Positions 43,075 through 53,700 of a stretch of 64,000 bases of DNA are shown piece after piece; position 1 is the first letter of the stretch; every line of letters starts with the position of its first letter. The stretch covers positions 71,115,772-71,179,771 of the forward strand of contig NC_092051.1 in NCBI RefSeq assembly GCF_003086295.3, in the 5' to 3' direction. A model generated the notes under the pieces. That model was given only the letters and a program-made list of their open reading frames with translations, had not been told where the DNA came from and made no database searches. The DNA is from Arachis hypogaea (taxonomy: Eukaryota; Streptophyta; Magnoliopsida; Fabales; Fabaceae). A program made the translations under genes and the position numbers.

Positions 43075-46023
43075 TTATGGTAGTTGATGACTGTAGTGCC
43101 TCAACTTGTCCCCTCTGATTGTGAGCTTCTTCTTTGTTCCTTGATGCTCTACTTCAGCATGCTCTAGTGAGAGTATTTTGTTCACAGTATAGTAATCATC
43201 AGTCTGTTGGCTTGCTCCCAGTTGTTGATAGATCAACTGTACTTTGTCACCCTTGGAAAGCCCTTCTGTTGGAATTCTTTTGTTCTTCCATCCCTTTTTG
43301 CTTCTGTTCTTGTTTGTCTTTCCTCCTTTTGCTGATCCTTCTTCTTTGGCAATAGGCTTCCCCTTGAGATTTCTCTTCTTAGTTGCCAGCACTCCAATGT
43401 CTTCTTGAACTTCTTCATTATTTTGCATAGTCTCTTTCTCTTTTTGATCTGCTGTATCATCTATCTCTTGCTTTGGAAGGCAGCTGTTGTTTGTCTTGTT
43501 GATCCCTTCCTTCCATTGCAGATTTTCTTTGTCAGTTTCCGTACCATCCTTCCTTTCTTCACTGAACTGTGTTTCTGGCAATACACTTAGGGTGACACTT
43601 TCATCATGCATTCTGAGGGTCAATTCTCCTTGCTCTATGTCTATTATGGCCCTAGCAGTGGCCAAGAACGGTCTTCCCAGTATAATGGAATTACCTTCAT
43701 CCTTATCTGAATCTAAGATCACAAAATCTGCAGGGAAGATGAATCTGTCTACCTTGACTAGAAGGTTCTCAATCACACCCATGGGACATATCACTAACTT
43801 GTCCACCAATTCTAAAGACATTTGTACTGATTTCACCTCTTTTATGCACAGCTTTTTTACTAGAGAGAAAGGTATTAGATTGATACTAGCTCCTAAGTCA
43901 CACATTGCTTTGTTGATGGTCATACTACCAATGGCGCAAGGTAGAAAGAAACTTCCAGGATCTTCGAGTTTAGGGGGAAGTCCTTTCTGGATTAGTGCTC
44001 TGCATTCCTCAGTGAGCAGTATAGTTTTGTTAACTTGCCAACTCCTCTTCTTGTTGATAAGTTCTTTCAAGAACTTTGCATATAAGGGCATTTGCTCAAG
44101 TGCTTCAGCTAAGGGAATGTTGATCTCCAACTTCTTGAAGACTTCAAGAAATTTTGGGAAGTGTTGGTCCTTAGTCTCCTTGTTGAACCTTTGAGGATAT
44201 GGCAATGGAGGTGTGAAGTTCACTCCCTGCCTTTGTTCCTTGGTTAGCTCCCTCATTGCTTCCTTCTCTTTCCTTGATTTTTGTGGCTGATCTTCTCTTT
44301 CTTTGAGCTTCTTTGAGGTCTGCTTGCCTGTTGTTACCTTTTTATCATTAGTTGCCTATTCTTCAGCTTGTTTCTTGTCACTTTCATTTGACTTCTTGGT
44401 TGCTTCTTCATTTTTCACCAGGATCTTTCCACTCCTCAGCTGTATTGCCTTGCACTCCTCTTTTGGATTAGGAATGGTGTCACTTGGTAGTGAGCTTGAT
44501 GGTCTTTCTATGGTGATCTGCTTGGAGAGTTGTCCGATTTGCCTTTTCATATTCTTCATGGAAGCTTCCTGGTTCCTTGTTGTCATTTCCTGGTGCTTCA
44601 TCAATTTTTCCATTAGGAGCTCCAAGTTGGAAATCCTCTGAGAGTCTTGTGAAATTGGTTGATTGTGGGGTGTTGAGGGTTGAGGGTAAGTGTTTTGGTT
44701 GGAGGCTTGGTTATTGGATGGATGATGGTTAGATTTGGGGTAGGTGTTTTGTGGTTTTCTGTATGTGTTTTGGTTATTATTCTGCTGGTTGTTTTGGTTT
44801 GTGTTTTTCCAACTATTTTGGTTTGAGTTTCTTTGCCATTGCTGCTGAGTTTGATTGCGGTTGTCTCCCCATCTGAGGTTGGGATGGTTCTTCCATGAAG
44901 GGTTGTAAGTATCACCATAGACTTCATTTGGCCCAGAATTTTGGTTGTGCATGTACTGGACTTATTCTTGTTGTTGCTCCTCTTGAGTTTCTTCATTTTG
45001 CCCCCATGTGGTTGATGGTTGGCTTGTGTTGACTGCTGCAACTTGGAGGCTATCAATCCTCTTGGCCATTTGCTTAAATTGTTGTTGAATTTGCTGCTGC
45101 ATCATTTTGTTTTGAGCCAGGATTGAGTCCACTCCTTCCAACTCCATCACTCCTTTCCTTTGTGATGGTTGGCGTTACCTTTGGTGAGCAAAGAAGTATT
45201 GGTTGCTAGCAACCATATCAATGAGATTTTGGGCTTCCTCTACAGTTTTCATGAGTTGCACAGAACCTCCTGTTGAATGATCTAAGGCCTCTTGAGATTT
45301 CAGTGTCAAGCCTTCATAAAAATTTTTCAATCTCTCCCATTCATTGAACATTTCAAGAGGACATTTCCTGATTAGAGCCTTGTATCGTTCCTATGCCTCA
45401 TACAAAGGTTCAGCATCCATTTGTGTGAATGTTTGTACCTCAGTCTTCAATCTAATAACCCTCTGAGGTGGGTAAAATTTGGCAAGGAACTTGCTCATTA
45501 AATCATCCCAGTTGTTTATGCTGTCCCTTGGGAAAGATTCCAACCATTGAGTAGCTTTGTCTCTGAGAGAGAATGGAAATAATAGCAGCTTGTAGATGTC
45601 CGGATGCACTCCATTAGTTTTGACAGTGTCACAAATCCTCAAGAAAGTAGACAAGTGTTGATTTGGATCTTCAAGTGGTCCTCCTCCATAAGAACAATTA
45701 TTTTGAACCAAGGTGATGAGTTGTGGCTTTAGTTCAAAGTTATTTGCATTAACAGTTGGGGTAAGAATGCTAGTCCCACAATGTCTAGGATTTGCAAATG
45801 TATAGGAAGCCAAAACTCTTCTCTGTGGTAGATTGTTATTGTTATTGGCTGCTCCTCCTTGTGGATTTGGTGGATTATTTGACTGTTCTTCCATCTCCTG
45901 GAATTCTTCTTCAGACTATTCTTCTCCCACAATGTTTTTCCCTCTTTCAGCTCTTCTTAACCTTCTAAGAGTTCTCTCGTATTGTTCACAAAAAGTGGGT
46001 AGAACTCTCCTTGTACCTGACAT
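43075..46023 (-). pseudogene. gag: gag-protease ORF of D with integrase-tail-like C-terminus
   Basis: ATG at 46023 (MSGTRR). One frame throughout; stops at 45916-45918, 45391-45393, 45175-45177, 44962-44964 and 44356-44358, then open to TAA at 43075-43077. Gag core and Gln/Asn-rich region as in A. Protease site CDLGASINLIP (Asp at 43897-43899) and ILGRPFLATAR. After the protease there is no RT; instead a Lys/Glu-rich linker, then GDKVQLIYQQL...YYTVNKIL...RGDKLRHY (about 43087-43251), which resembles the [11 protein letters not shown]...GPYLVTKV...GHRAKLYY end of A's integrase. The protein therefore looks like gag-protease joined to a relic of the integrase C-terminal module. The resemblance is weak and by eye. 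Confidence 0.87.
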
Positions 46024-46192
46024 ACAATCAAAACAAAAAGAATCACACAAAACCCATTGCTGGAGTGAAATTTTAGTTAGCTTAAGCAAAAATTCAAACA
46101 GTTAGTGTGTTAGTTAAAAGTCAAAGAAACAAAAAATAAAAAGTGCTAGATCTAGATCTACACTTCACTTAATCATTGTCAATCTAAATCAA

Positions 46193-46210
46193 TCCCCGGC
46201 AATGGCGCCA
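46193..46210 (-). other. Primer binding site of D (tRNA-Asp type)
   Basis: TGGCGCCATTGCCGGGGA on the minus strand, one mismatch to the expected complement of tRNA-Asp, 6 bp from the LTR edge at 46217. Confidence 0.88.
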
Positions 46211-47151
46211 AAAACTTGATGTGTGGAAAACGATCCAACATGAAACTTACCGGCAAGTGTACCGGGTCGCATCAAGTAATAATAACTCACATGAGTGAGG
46301 TCGATCCCACAGGGATTGAAGGATTGAGCAATTTTAGTTTAGTGGTTGATTTAGTCAAGCGAATCAAGTATTGGTTGAGTTGTTTGCAATTGGCAGAAAC
46401 TAGATTTCTTGAAATGTAAAGGGAGAGGGGTAAAATGCAGTAAATTAAAGAGCAGGAAAGTAAAGAAGCAGAATCTTAAAGTGCAAGTAATGTAAATTGC
46501 AGAAACTTAATTTGCAAGAAATGTAAATGGCTAAAACTTAAAGTGCAAGAAATGTAAATTGCTTGAATTATAAAAGGAATTGGGAGCTGGGATTGCAGAA
46601 TTTAAACAAGAACAAGTAAATTGCATTAAACAGGAAAGTAGAGGATGAATTGAATTGAAGTAGGTCTCAAACAGAAAAGTGAAAATGCTTGAAGAGTTTA
46701 AAAATAGAAAGTGACTGGTGCTTAATTTGCAGCAATGTAAAAGATGGTTGAAGATCTCAGGGGTGGAAGAGACTAGATAACAAGTCTAGATCTCAAATCC
46801 TTCCTTGATCCAACAAGAACGATTACAAAAGAAGTAAAGAAAAGCAAATTGCAGAGAGAGTAGAAGATGAAGCAGTAAAGTAAACAGAAACTGAAATTCA
46901 ATTATGCAGAGAAAGTAAACAAGAGATCTCAAGGTGAGATTGAAACAGAAGTTCTTCAATTCTTTACCCAAGATCCAAAGCAAGAAAAGTAAAGAGTGCT
47001 CAAGCAAGAACAAGGAAGAAGAGAGATCAATTCTCCTTCCCAATTCTCTAAGATCTAAATTCCCAAGTAAAAGCTCAAAAATGAAATTGAAAGTTTAAAA
47101 GAAAAAATTCAAAGTAGTGTCTAGAGGTCCTAATTACATCAAACTAGCTCC

Positions 47152-47159
47152 TATTTATA
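47152..47159 (-). promoter_or_regulatory. TATA box of the D LTR
   Basis: TATAAATA on the minus strand in AAAGTGTATAAATAGGAGC, about 1.14 kb into the LTR and 115 bp after the palindromes. Confidence 0.75.
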
Positions 47160-47274
47160 CACTTTCTATTCTTGGATTTTGGAATTTGGATGGGCTTTTG
47201 ATTTGGTGAAGAAATGAATTAAATTGGATTTTTAATTGAATTTTCAGCCCATGTGAAAATTTGCTCCCAGGAGG

Positions 47275-47960
47275 ATGCTCAGCTCAAGTGGGGAGCTGAG
47301 CATTGAAGCTTTGTGTGGGGAGTCTTGCGTAGCGTGCTAGGCTGGGGAAGGCACCAGGGGAATGCTCTGCTCACAAGGTGAGCTGAGCATTGGGGCCTTG
47401 TGTACATGTCTTGCGCGCGTCTTGCTCCCTGGCCGTGTCAAATGTTGCGCGCTCCTTTCCTTGGTCCGTGTCAAGCTCTTGTGTGATGTACCATGGAGTA
47501 GCGCTCTGCTCTCCAAGTGAGCTGAGCATTGGAGCTTCCAAGGGAGGTCCTTGGTTCAAAACTTGAGGGAAGCATGCGCTGGTGCCATTTTTCTTGGGTT
47601 CCTTGTAGCTCCTTGCTCCTTGCTTCCTCAAGGTGTTGAGTTCGAACCTTGGGGGATGCATTTGGCCAATTTTTGGCTTGTTTTCCTTGTGAGTAGCATT
47701 CCCCTCCCTCCCTAGGGTCATGGGTTCAAACCTTGGAGCAAGCATTGGCAACTTATTTCCTTTGATTTATTTCTTGTGAGAGCCCGATAATGCTCCCTTG
47801 GTGAGCTGAGCATTGTTTCTCTTTTCCTTGTTTCTTGTTTCTCAAATTGTGCTCAGCTCTCAAGGGGAGCAGAGCATTGAAATGATGCTTCCTTGGTTTA
47901 TTGTTGTGCTCCTTTGGAGAGCACTGAGCTCTTGGGGAGAGCATTAGAGCTTCCCTCCTT
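47275..47960. repeat. ATGCTCAGCTC/GAGCTGAGCAT palindrome array in U3 of D
   Basis: First copy is perfect: 11-bp arms (47275-47285, 47293-47303), loop AAGTGGG. Further imperfect copies near 47368, 47501, 47790, 47849 and 47908, with the loops replaced. Spacing is irregular. Confidence 0.87.
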
Positions 47961-48299
47961 CCATGTGCCACGCTTCTTACTTTTCTTTGCCACACTCTTT
48001 TCTTCCTTGGGCCACGTTTCTAAAGCCACGCTTTCTTCATTTCTTCTTTTCTTCACCTACAATAAATCAAAACAACCAATCAAAGTATCACCAAATTCAC
48101 AAGGTTTATAAATTTTTAAAAATCAATTAAATTTAGCTTAAACCTCATGATTTAGCATCAATTAAATGGTGGTTGTTTGATTCAAAGGAACCATGCATTT
48201 CCATTCCAAATTACTTACTTAGAATGCAAGAAAGTGCATAGAACCAAATAAAAACAAAGAAAAAGACTAGTAAAACTAGGCTAAGATGACTTGTCATCA

Positions 48300-48962
48300 G
48301 CCTCATCTTTGGCAAGCTCCTCTGATTTTTTTTCACAGTTTTTTTCTGGTTTTTTTCCGGTTTTTTTTTTATGTTGTTCTGACCCTCGTTCTTTAAATGA
48401 CGATATCCCGAAGAGGACACCTAAAGGCGAGCCGTAATTGCCTCATCTTCGGCAGGATCCTCCGGGGGGTTTTTTTTTGTGCTGACCCTCGTTCTTTAAA
48501 TGATGCTATCCCGAGGAGGACACCTAAAGGCGAGCCATAACGGCCTCATCTTCGGCAGGCTCCTCTGTTTTTTTTTTTTTACGTTGTGCTGACCCTCGTT
48601 ATTTAAATGATGCTATCCCGAGGTGGACACCTAAAGGCGAGCCATAATGGCCTCATCTTCGGCAGGCTCCTCCGGTTTTTTTTTTCGTTGTGCTGACCCT
48701 CGTTCTTTAAATGACGTCATCCCAAGGAGGACACTTAAAGGCGAGCCGTAATGGCCTCATCTTTGGCAAGCTCCTCCAATTTTTTTTCACAGTTTTTTCC
48801 CTGGTTTTTTTCCGGTTTTTTTTTTACGTTGTGCTGACCCTCGTTCTTTAAATGACGCTATCCCGAGGAGGACACCTAAAGGCGAGCTGTAATGGCCTCA
48901 TCTTCGGCAGGTTCCTCCGTTTTTTTTTTCGTTGTGCTAGCCCTCGTTCTTTAAATGATGCT
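48300..48962. repeat. Satellite array, middle block
   Basis: Five to six units of the same satellite, same orientation, between D and S2. It continues the unit interrupted at 32597. Confidence 0.95.
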
Positions 48963-49877
48963 TGATGCATATTTTCGGAAAACGAAAAAAACGAATTCCA
49001 AACACAAAAAACTAACCGGCAAGTGCACCGGGTCGTATCAAGTAATAAAACTCACGGGAGTGAGGTCGATCCCACAGGGATTGAAGGATTGAGCAATTTT
49101 AGTTTAGTGGTTGATTTAGTCAAGCGAATCAAGAATTGATTTGAGTGGTTTGTATACGAAAGAAGCTAAATTGCATGAAATTAAAAGGGAGAAGGGTAGA
49201 TTGCAGAAAATTAAAGAGCAAAGAAAGTAAATAAGCTGAATCTTAAAGAACAAGTAATGTAAATTTCAGAAACTTAGATTGCAAGAAATGTAAATTGCAG
49301 AATCTTAAAGTGCAAGAAATGTAAATGGCTTGAATAGTAAAGGGAATTGGGAAGTGAATTTGCAAAAATTAAACAAGGAACAATAAATTGCAACAAACAG
49401 GATTGTAGAAGATGGATTCAATTGAACCGGATCTTGACAAAAATGGAAATCAGCTTGGTGTAGCAACGAAACAGGGAAATTGAAATTTAAAGCTGTAGAT
49501 CTCAGGACCCAAGAGACTAGATAACCAAGTCTAGATCTCACTGCCTTCCTAGATCCAGCAAGAACAATTGCAAGGGAAATGTAAATTGCAGAGAGAATAG
49601 AAGAAGAAGCAATTAACTGAAAAGGAAATTCAATTATGCAGAAAATTAAACAAGATCCAAAGGTGAGATTGAAACAGAAGTTCTTCAATTCTCCACCTAA
49701 GATCCCAAGCAAGAAAAGTAAAGAGTGCTCAACAAGAACCAGGAAGAAGAGAGATCAATTCTCCTCCCCAATTCTCTAGAATTCTAAGAAAACAATTCAA
49801 AAATGTAAAGTAAGTTCCCTACTGTAAGTGTTACGAAAATTCTAAAAGGAAGCTCTCCAAAAACTTAAATCCTAATC

Positions 49878-49885
49878 TATTTATA
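49878..49885 (-). promoter_or_regulatory. TATA box of solo LTR S2
   Basis: TATAAATA on the minus strand in AAAGTGTATAAATAGATT. Confidence 0.75.
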
Positions 49886-50004
49886 CACTTTCTTCAAATG
49901 GTCTTCAAGCCTTGAATTGGGCCTTTGTTCTTGATGGAATTGGGTTGCTAAAGGCCTTGGTTGATTGCTCTTGGAGTTGGAGAAAGATCCATTGTGAACC
50001 GGGT

Positions 50005-50410
50005 TGAAAAACATAAAAGCTTGAGTAAAAGTTTGAGTAAAAGTTTGAGGCAAACTTTTACTCAAACTTTTTACACCAGCTGCCCCATTCTTGCTGCTAC
50101 CAACGTTTGAGCCAAAGTTTGGGGTCAAACTTTTGCTCAAACGTTGGCCCCCTTGTAAATGTGTGTTGCGCCAACGTTTGAGCAAAAGTTTGACCTCAAA
50201 CGTTGGCGCAAGCTTTTTCCTCCAGGGTGTGCAAGAGTGGCGCCAACGTTTGAGCAAAAGTTTGACCTCAAACGTTGGCGCAAGCTTTTTCCTCCAGGGT
50301 ATGTTGGTGTGGCGCCAACGTTTGCCAAAAAGTTTGAGGCAAACGTTGGCTCAAGCTTTTCTCCCAAAAGTTTGAGCTAAAGTTTGAGGCAAACTTTGGC
50401 TCAAACTTTT
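50005..50410. repeat. Palindrome array in U3 of S2
   Basis: Arms GCGCCAACGTTTGAG (50168-50182) and CTCAAACGTTGGCGC (50195-50209); repeated at about 50241-50282 in a direct repeat of about 73 bp. A third unit (50312-50350) has the A-type arms GTTTGCC/GGCAAAC. Outer hairpins use AAAAGTTTGAG/CTCAAACTTTT. Confidence 0.87.
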
Positions 50411-50715
50411 TGTTCTCTCTTGCTCCTAGCCATTCCTTCTTCCTTCAACCTTCTTCAAAACTCTTTTCACCTATCATCAATCAACCAAACACATCAAAGC
50501 TATGCTCAAAATCATGAGTTTGTTATTCTTTCATAATATATGACAATTATAGCATAAAATCTCATGAAATTGCGTTAATTCATCCATGGTTGATTGAATC
50601 AAGGGAAACATGGAAATCTACCCAATTGGCTTGCTTATGGCTCAAGAAAGTGCATAAAACCTATTGAAAACAAAGGAAAAAGCATAGAAAAACATGACAT
50701 GGTGACATGTCATCA

Positions 50716-53700
50716 ATGCTATCCCGAGGAGAACACCTAAAGGCGAGCCGTAACGGCCTCATCTTCGGCAGGATCCTCTGTTTTTTTTTTTTTTTTTACG
50801 TTGTGCTGACACTCGTTCTTTAAATGACGCTATCCCGAGGAGGACACCTAAAGGCGAGCCGTAATGGCCTCATCTTCGGCAGGCTCCTCTGGATTTTTTT
50901 TTCCGGGTTTTTTTTTTTTTTTTCTGACCCTCGTTCTTTAAATGATGCTATCACGAGGAGGACACCTAAAGGCGAGCCGTAATGGCCTCATCTTTGGCAA
51001 GCTCCTCCGGTTTTTTTTTTCACAGTTTTTTTTTCGGTTTTGTTTTTTCGGTTTTTTTTTTGTCGGGTTATTTTTTTATTTTTTTTTTACGTTGTTCTGA
51101 CCCTCGTTCTTTAAATGACGCTATCACGAGGTAGACACCTAAAGGTGAGCCGTAATGGCCTCATCCTTGGCAAGCTCCTCCGGTTAATTTTCACAGTTTT
51201 TTTCCGGTTTTTTCCTCGTTTTTTTTTTTTTTTTTTTACGTTGTGCTGACACTCGTTCTTTAAATGATGCTATCCCGAGGAGGACACCTACAGGCGAGCC
51301 GTAATGGCCTCATCTTTGGCAAGCTCCTTCGGTTTTTTTTTTCACAGTTTTTTTTTCGGTTTTGTTTTTTCGGTTTTTTTTTCAAGGTTTTTTTTTTGTA
51401 CTGACCCTCGTTCTTTAAATGATGCTATCCCAAGGAGGACACATAAAGGCGAGCCGTAATGGCCTCATCTTCGGCAGGATCCTCTGTTTTTTTTTTTTTT
51501 CGTTGTGCTGACCCTCGTTCTTTAAATGACACTATCCCGAGGAGGACACCTAAAGGCGAGCCGTAATGGCCTCATCTTCAGCAGGCTCATCCGGTTATTT
51601 CTTTTTTTTTTACATTGTGCTGACCCTCGTTCTTTAAATGAGGCTATCTAGAGGAGGACACCTAAAGGCGAGCCGTAATGGCCTTATCTTCGGCAGTCTC
51701 CTCCGGTTTTTTTTTTTTTCGTTGTGCTGACTCTCGCTCTTTAAATGACGCCATCCCAAGGAAGACACTTAAGGGCGAGCCGTAATGGCCTCATCTTTGG
51801 CAAGCTCTTCCGATTTTTTTTAACAGTTTTTTTCCCGAATTTTTTTTTCGTTGTGCTGACCCTAATTCTTTAAATGACGCTATCCCGAGGAGGACACCTA
51901 AAGGCGAGCCGTAATGTCCTCATCTCCGGCAGGCTCTTCCCGTTTTTTTTTCTTTTTTTTTTTTAACGTTGTGTTGACCCTCGTTCTTTAAATGACGCTA
52001 TCTCGAGGAGGACACCTAGAGGCGAGCCGTAATGGCCTCATCTTCGGCAGGCTCCTCTGGGGTTTTTTTTTTGTGCTGTACCTCGTTCTTTAAATGATGC
52101 TATCTTGAGGAGGACACCTAAAGGCGAGCCGTAACGGCCTCATCTTCGGCAGGCTCCTCTGTTTTTTTTTTTTTAAGTTGTGCTGACCCTCGTTCTTTAA
52201 ATGACACTATCCCGAGGAGGACACCTAAAGGCGAGCCATAATGGCCTCATCTTTTGCAGGCTCCTCCGATTTTCTTTTTTTTAGGTTTTTTTTTATTACG
52301 TTGTTCTGACCCTCGTTCTTTAAATGACGCTATCCCGAGGAGGACACCTAAAGGCAAGCTGTAATGGCCTCATCTTCGGCAAGCTCCTCCGATTTTTTTC
52401 ACAGTTTTTTTTTTTATTTTTCTTTTTACGTTGTGCTGACCCTTGTTCTTTAAATGACGCTATCCCGAGAAGGACACCTAAAGGCGAGCCATAATGGCCT
52501 CATCTTCGGCAGGCTCCTCCGGTTTTTTTTTTTTTACGTTGTTCTGACCCTCGTTCTTTAAATGACGCTATCCCGAGGAGGACACCTAAAGGCGAGCCAT
52601 AATGGCCTCATCTTCTGCAGGCTCCATCGGTTTTTTTTTCCGGTTTATTTTTTTATTTTTTTTTACGTTGTTCTGACCCTCGTTCTTTAAATGACGCTAT
52701 CCCGAGGAGGACACCTAAAGGCGAGCCATAATGGCCTCATCTTCTGCAGGCTCCATCGGTTTTTTTTTTCCGGTGTATTTTTTTATTTTTTTTTACGTTG
52801 TTCTGACCCTCGTTCTTTAAATGACGCTATCCCGAGGAGGACACCTAAAGGCGAGCCGTAATGGCCTCATCTTTGGCAAGCTCCTCCGTTTTTTTTCACA
52901 GTTTTTTTTTCCGATTTTTTTTAATTTTTTTTACGTTGTGTTGACCCTCGTTCTTTAAATGACGCGTTCCCGAGGAGTACACCTAAAGGCGAGCCATAAT
53001 GGCCTCATCTTCGGCAGGCTCCTCTGGTTTTTTTACGTCCTTTTTTTTTTACCTTGTTCTGACCCTCGTTCTTTGAATGACGCTATCCCGAGGAGGACAC
53101 CTAAAGGCGAGCCGTAATGGCCTCATCTTTGGCAAGCTCGTTCGGTTTTTTTTTTAACGTTGTTTTGACCCTCGTTCTTTAAATGACGCTATCTCGAAGA
53201 GGACACCTAAAGGCGAGCCATAATGGCCTCATCTTCGGCAGGCTCCTCCGGTTTTTTTTTTCCGTTTTTTTTTTTTTTTTTTATACGTTGTGCTGACCCT
53301 TGTTCTTTAAATGACGCTATCCCGAGGAGCACACCCAAAGGCGAGCCATAATGGCCTCATCTTCGGCAAGCTCCTCCGGTTTTTTTTTTTTTTCGTTGTG
53401 CTGACCCTCGTTTTTTAAATGACGCCATCCCAAGGAGGACACTTAAAGGCGAGCCGTAATTGCCTCATCTTTGGCAAGCTCCTCCGATTTTTTTTTACAG
53501 TTTTTTTTTCTGGTTTTTTTCCTTTTTTTATACATTGTTTTATCCCTCGTTCTTTAAATGACGCTATCTAAAGGAGGACATCTAAAGGCGAGCCGTAATG
53601 GCCTCATCTTTGGCAAGCTCCTTCGATTTTTTTCACAGTTTTTTTCCCGGTTTTTTTTTTTAAATTTTTTTACGTTGTGCTGAGCCTCGTTCATTAAATG

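Larger units (their letters stand above)
32598..48299 (-). mobile_element. Element D with C nested in it; target duplication GCCTC
   Basis: GCCTC at 32593-32597 recurs at 48300-48304, and the satellite continues on both sides. On the minus strand: 5' LTR 48299-46217, primer site 46210-46193, gag-protease 46023-43075, non-coding region with hairpins, second ORF 41956-40382, 3' region to 39800, then element C (plus strand, 39799-33439), then the last 841 bp of the 3' LTR (33438-32598). RT, RNase H and full integrase are absent from D, so it is non-autonomous by structure. The two LTR parts differ at about 18 of 840 aligned bases by eye. Confidence 0.9.
46217..48299 (-). repeat. 5' LTR of D (2,083 bp), GAGCTGAGCAT family
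   Basis: On the minus strand starts TGATGACAAGTCATC (48299) and ends CCACACATCA (46217). Both ends are close to A's LTR, but U3 has a different palindrome set (47275-47960). TATA box at 47152-47159. Confidence 0.92.
48963..50715 (-). mobile_element. Solo LTR S2 (A family) with target duplication ATGCT
   Basis: Complete 1,753-bp LTR from TGATG at 48963 to CATCA at 50715, minus orientation. ATGCT at 48958-48962 recurs at 50716-50720, and the satellite unit continues (GATGCTATCCCGAGG restored across it). TATA box at 49878-49885. The terminal dyad is altered (GATGACATGTCACC). Confidence 0.94.

Noticed and set aside
43487..44194. 235-aa plus-strand ORF opposite D's gag-protease
   Set aside because: Shadow of the protease coding strand; similar shadows occur opposite A at 2667-3080 and opposite C at 33918-34397.
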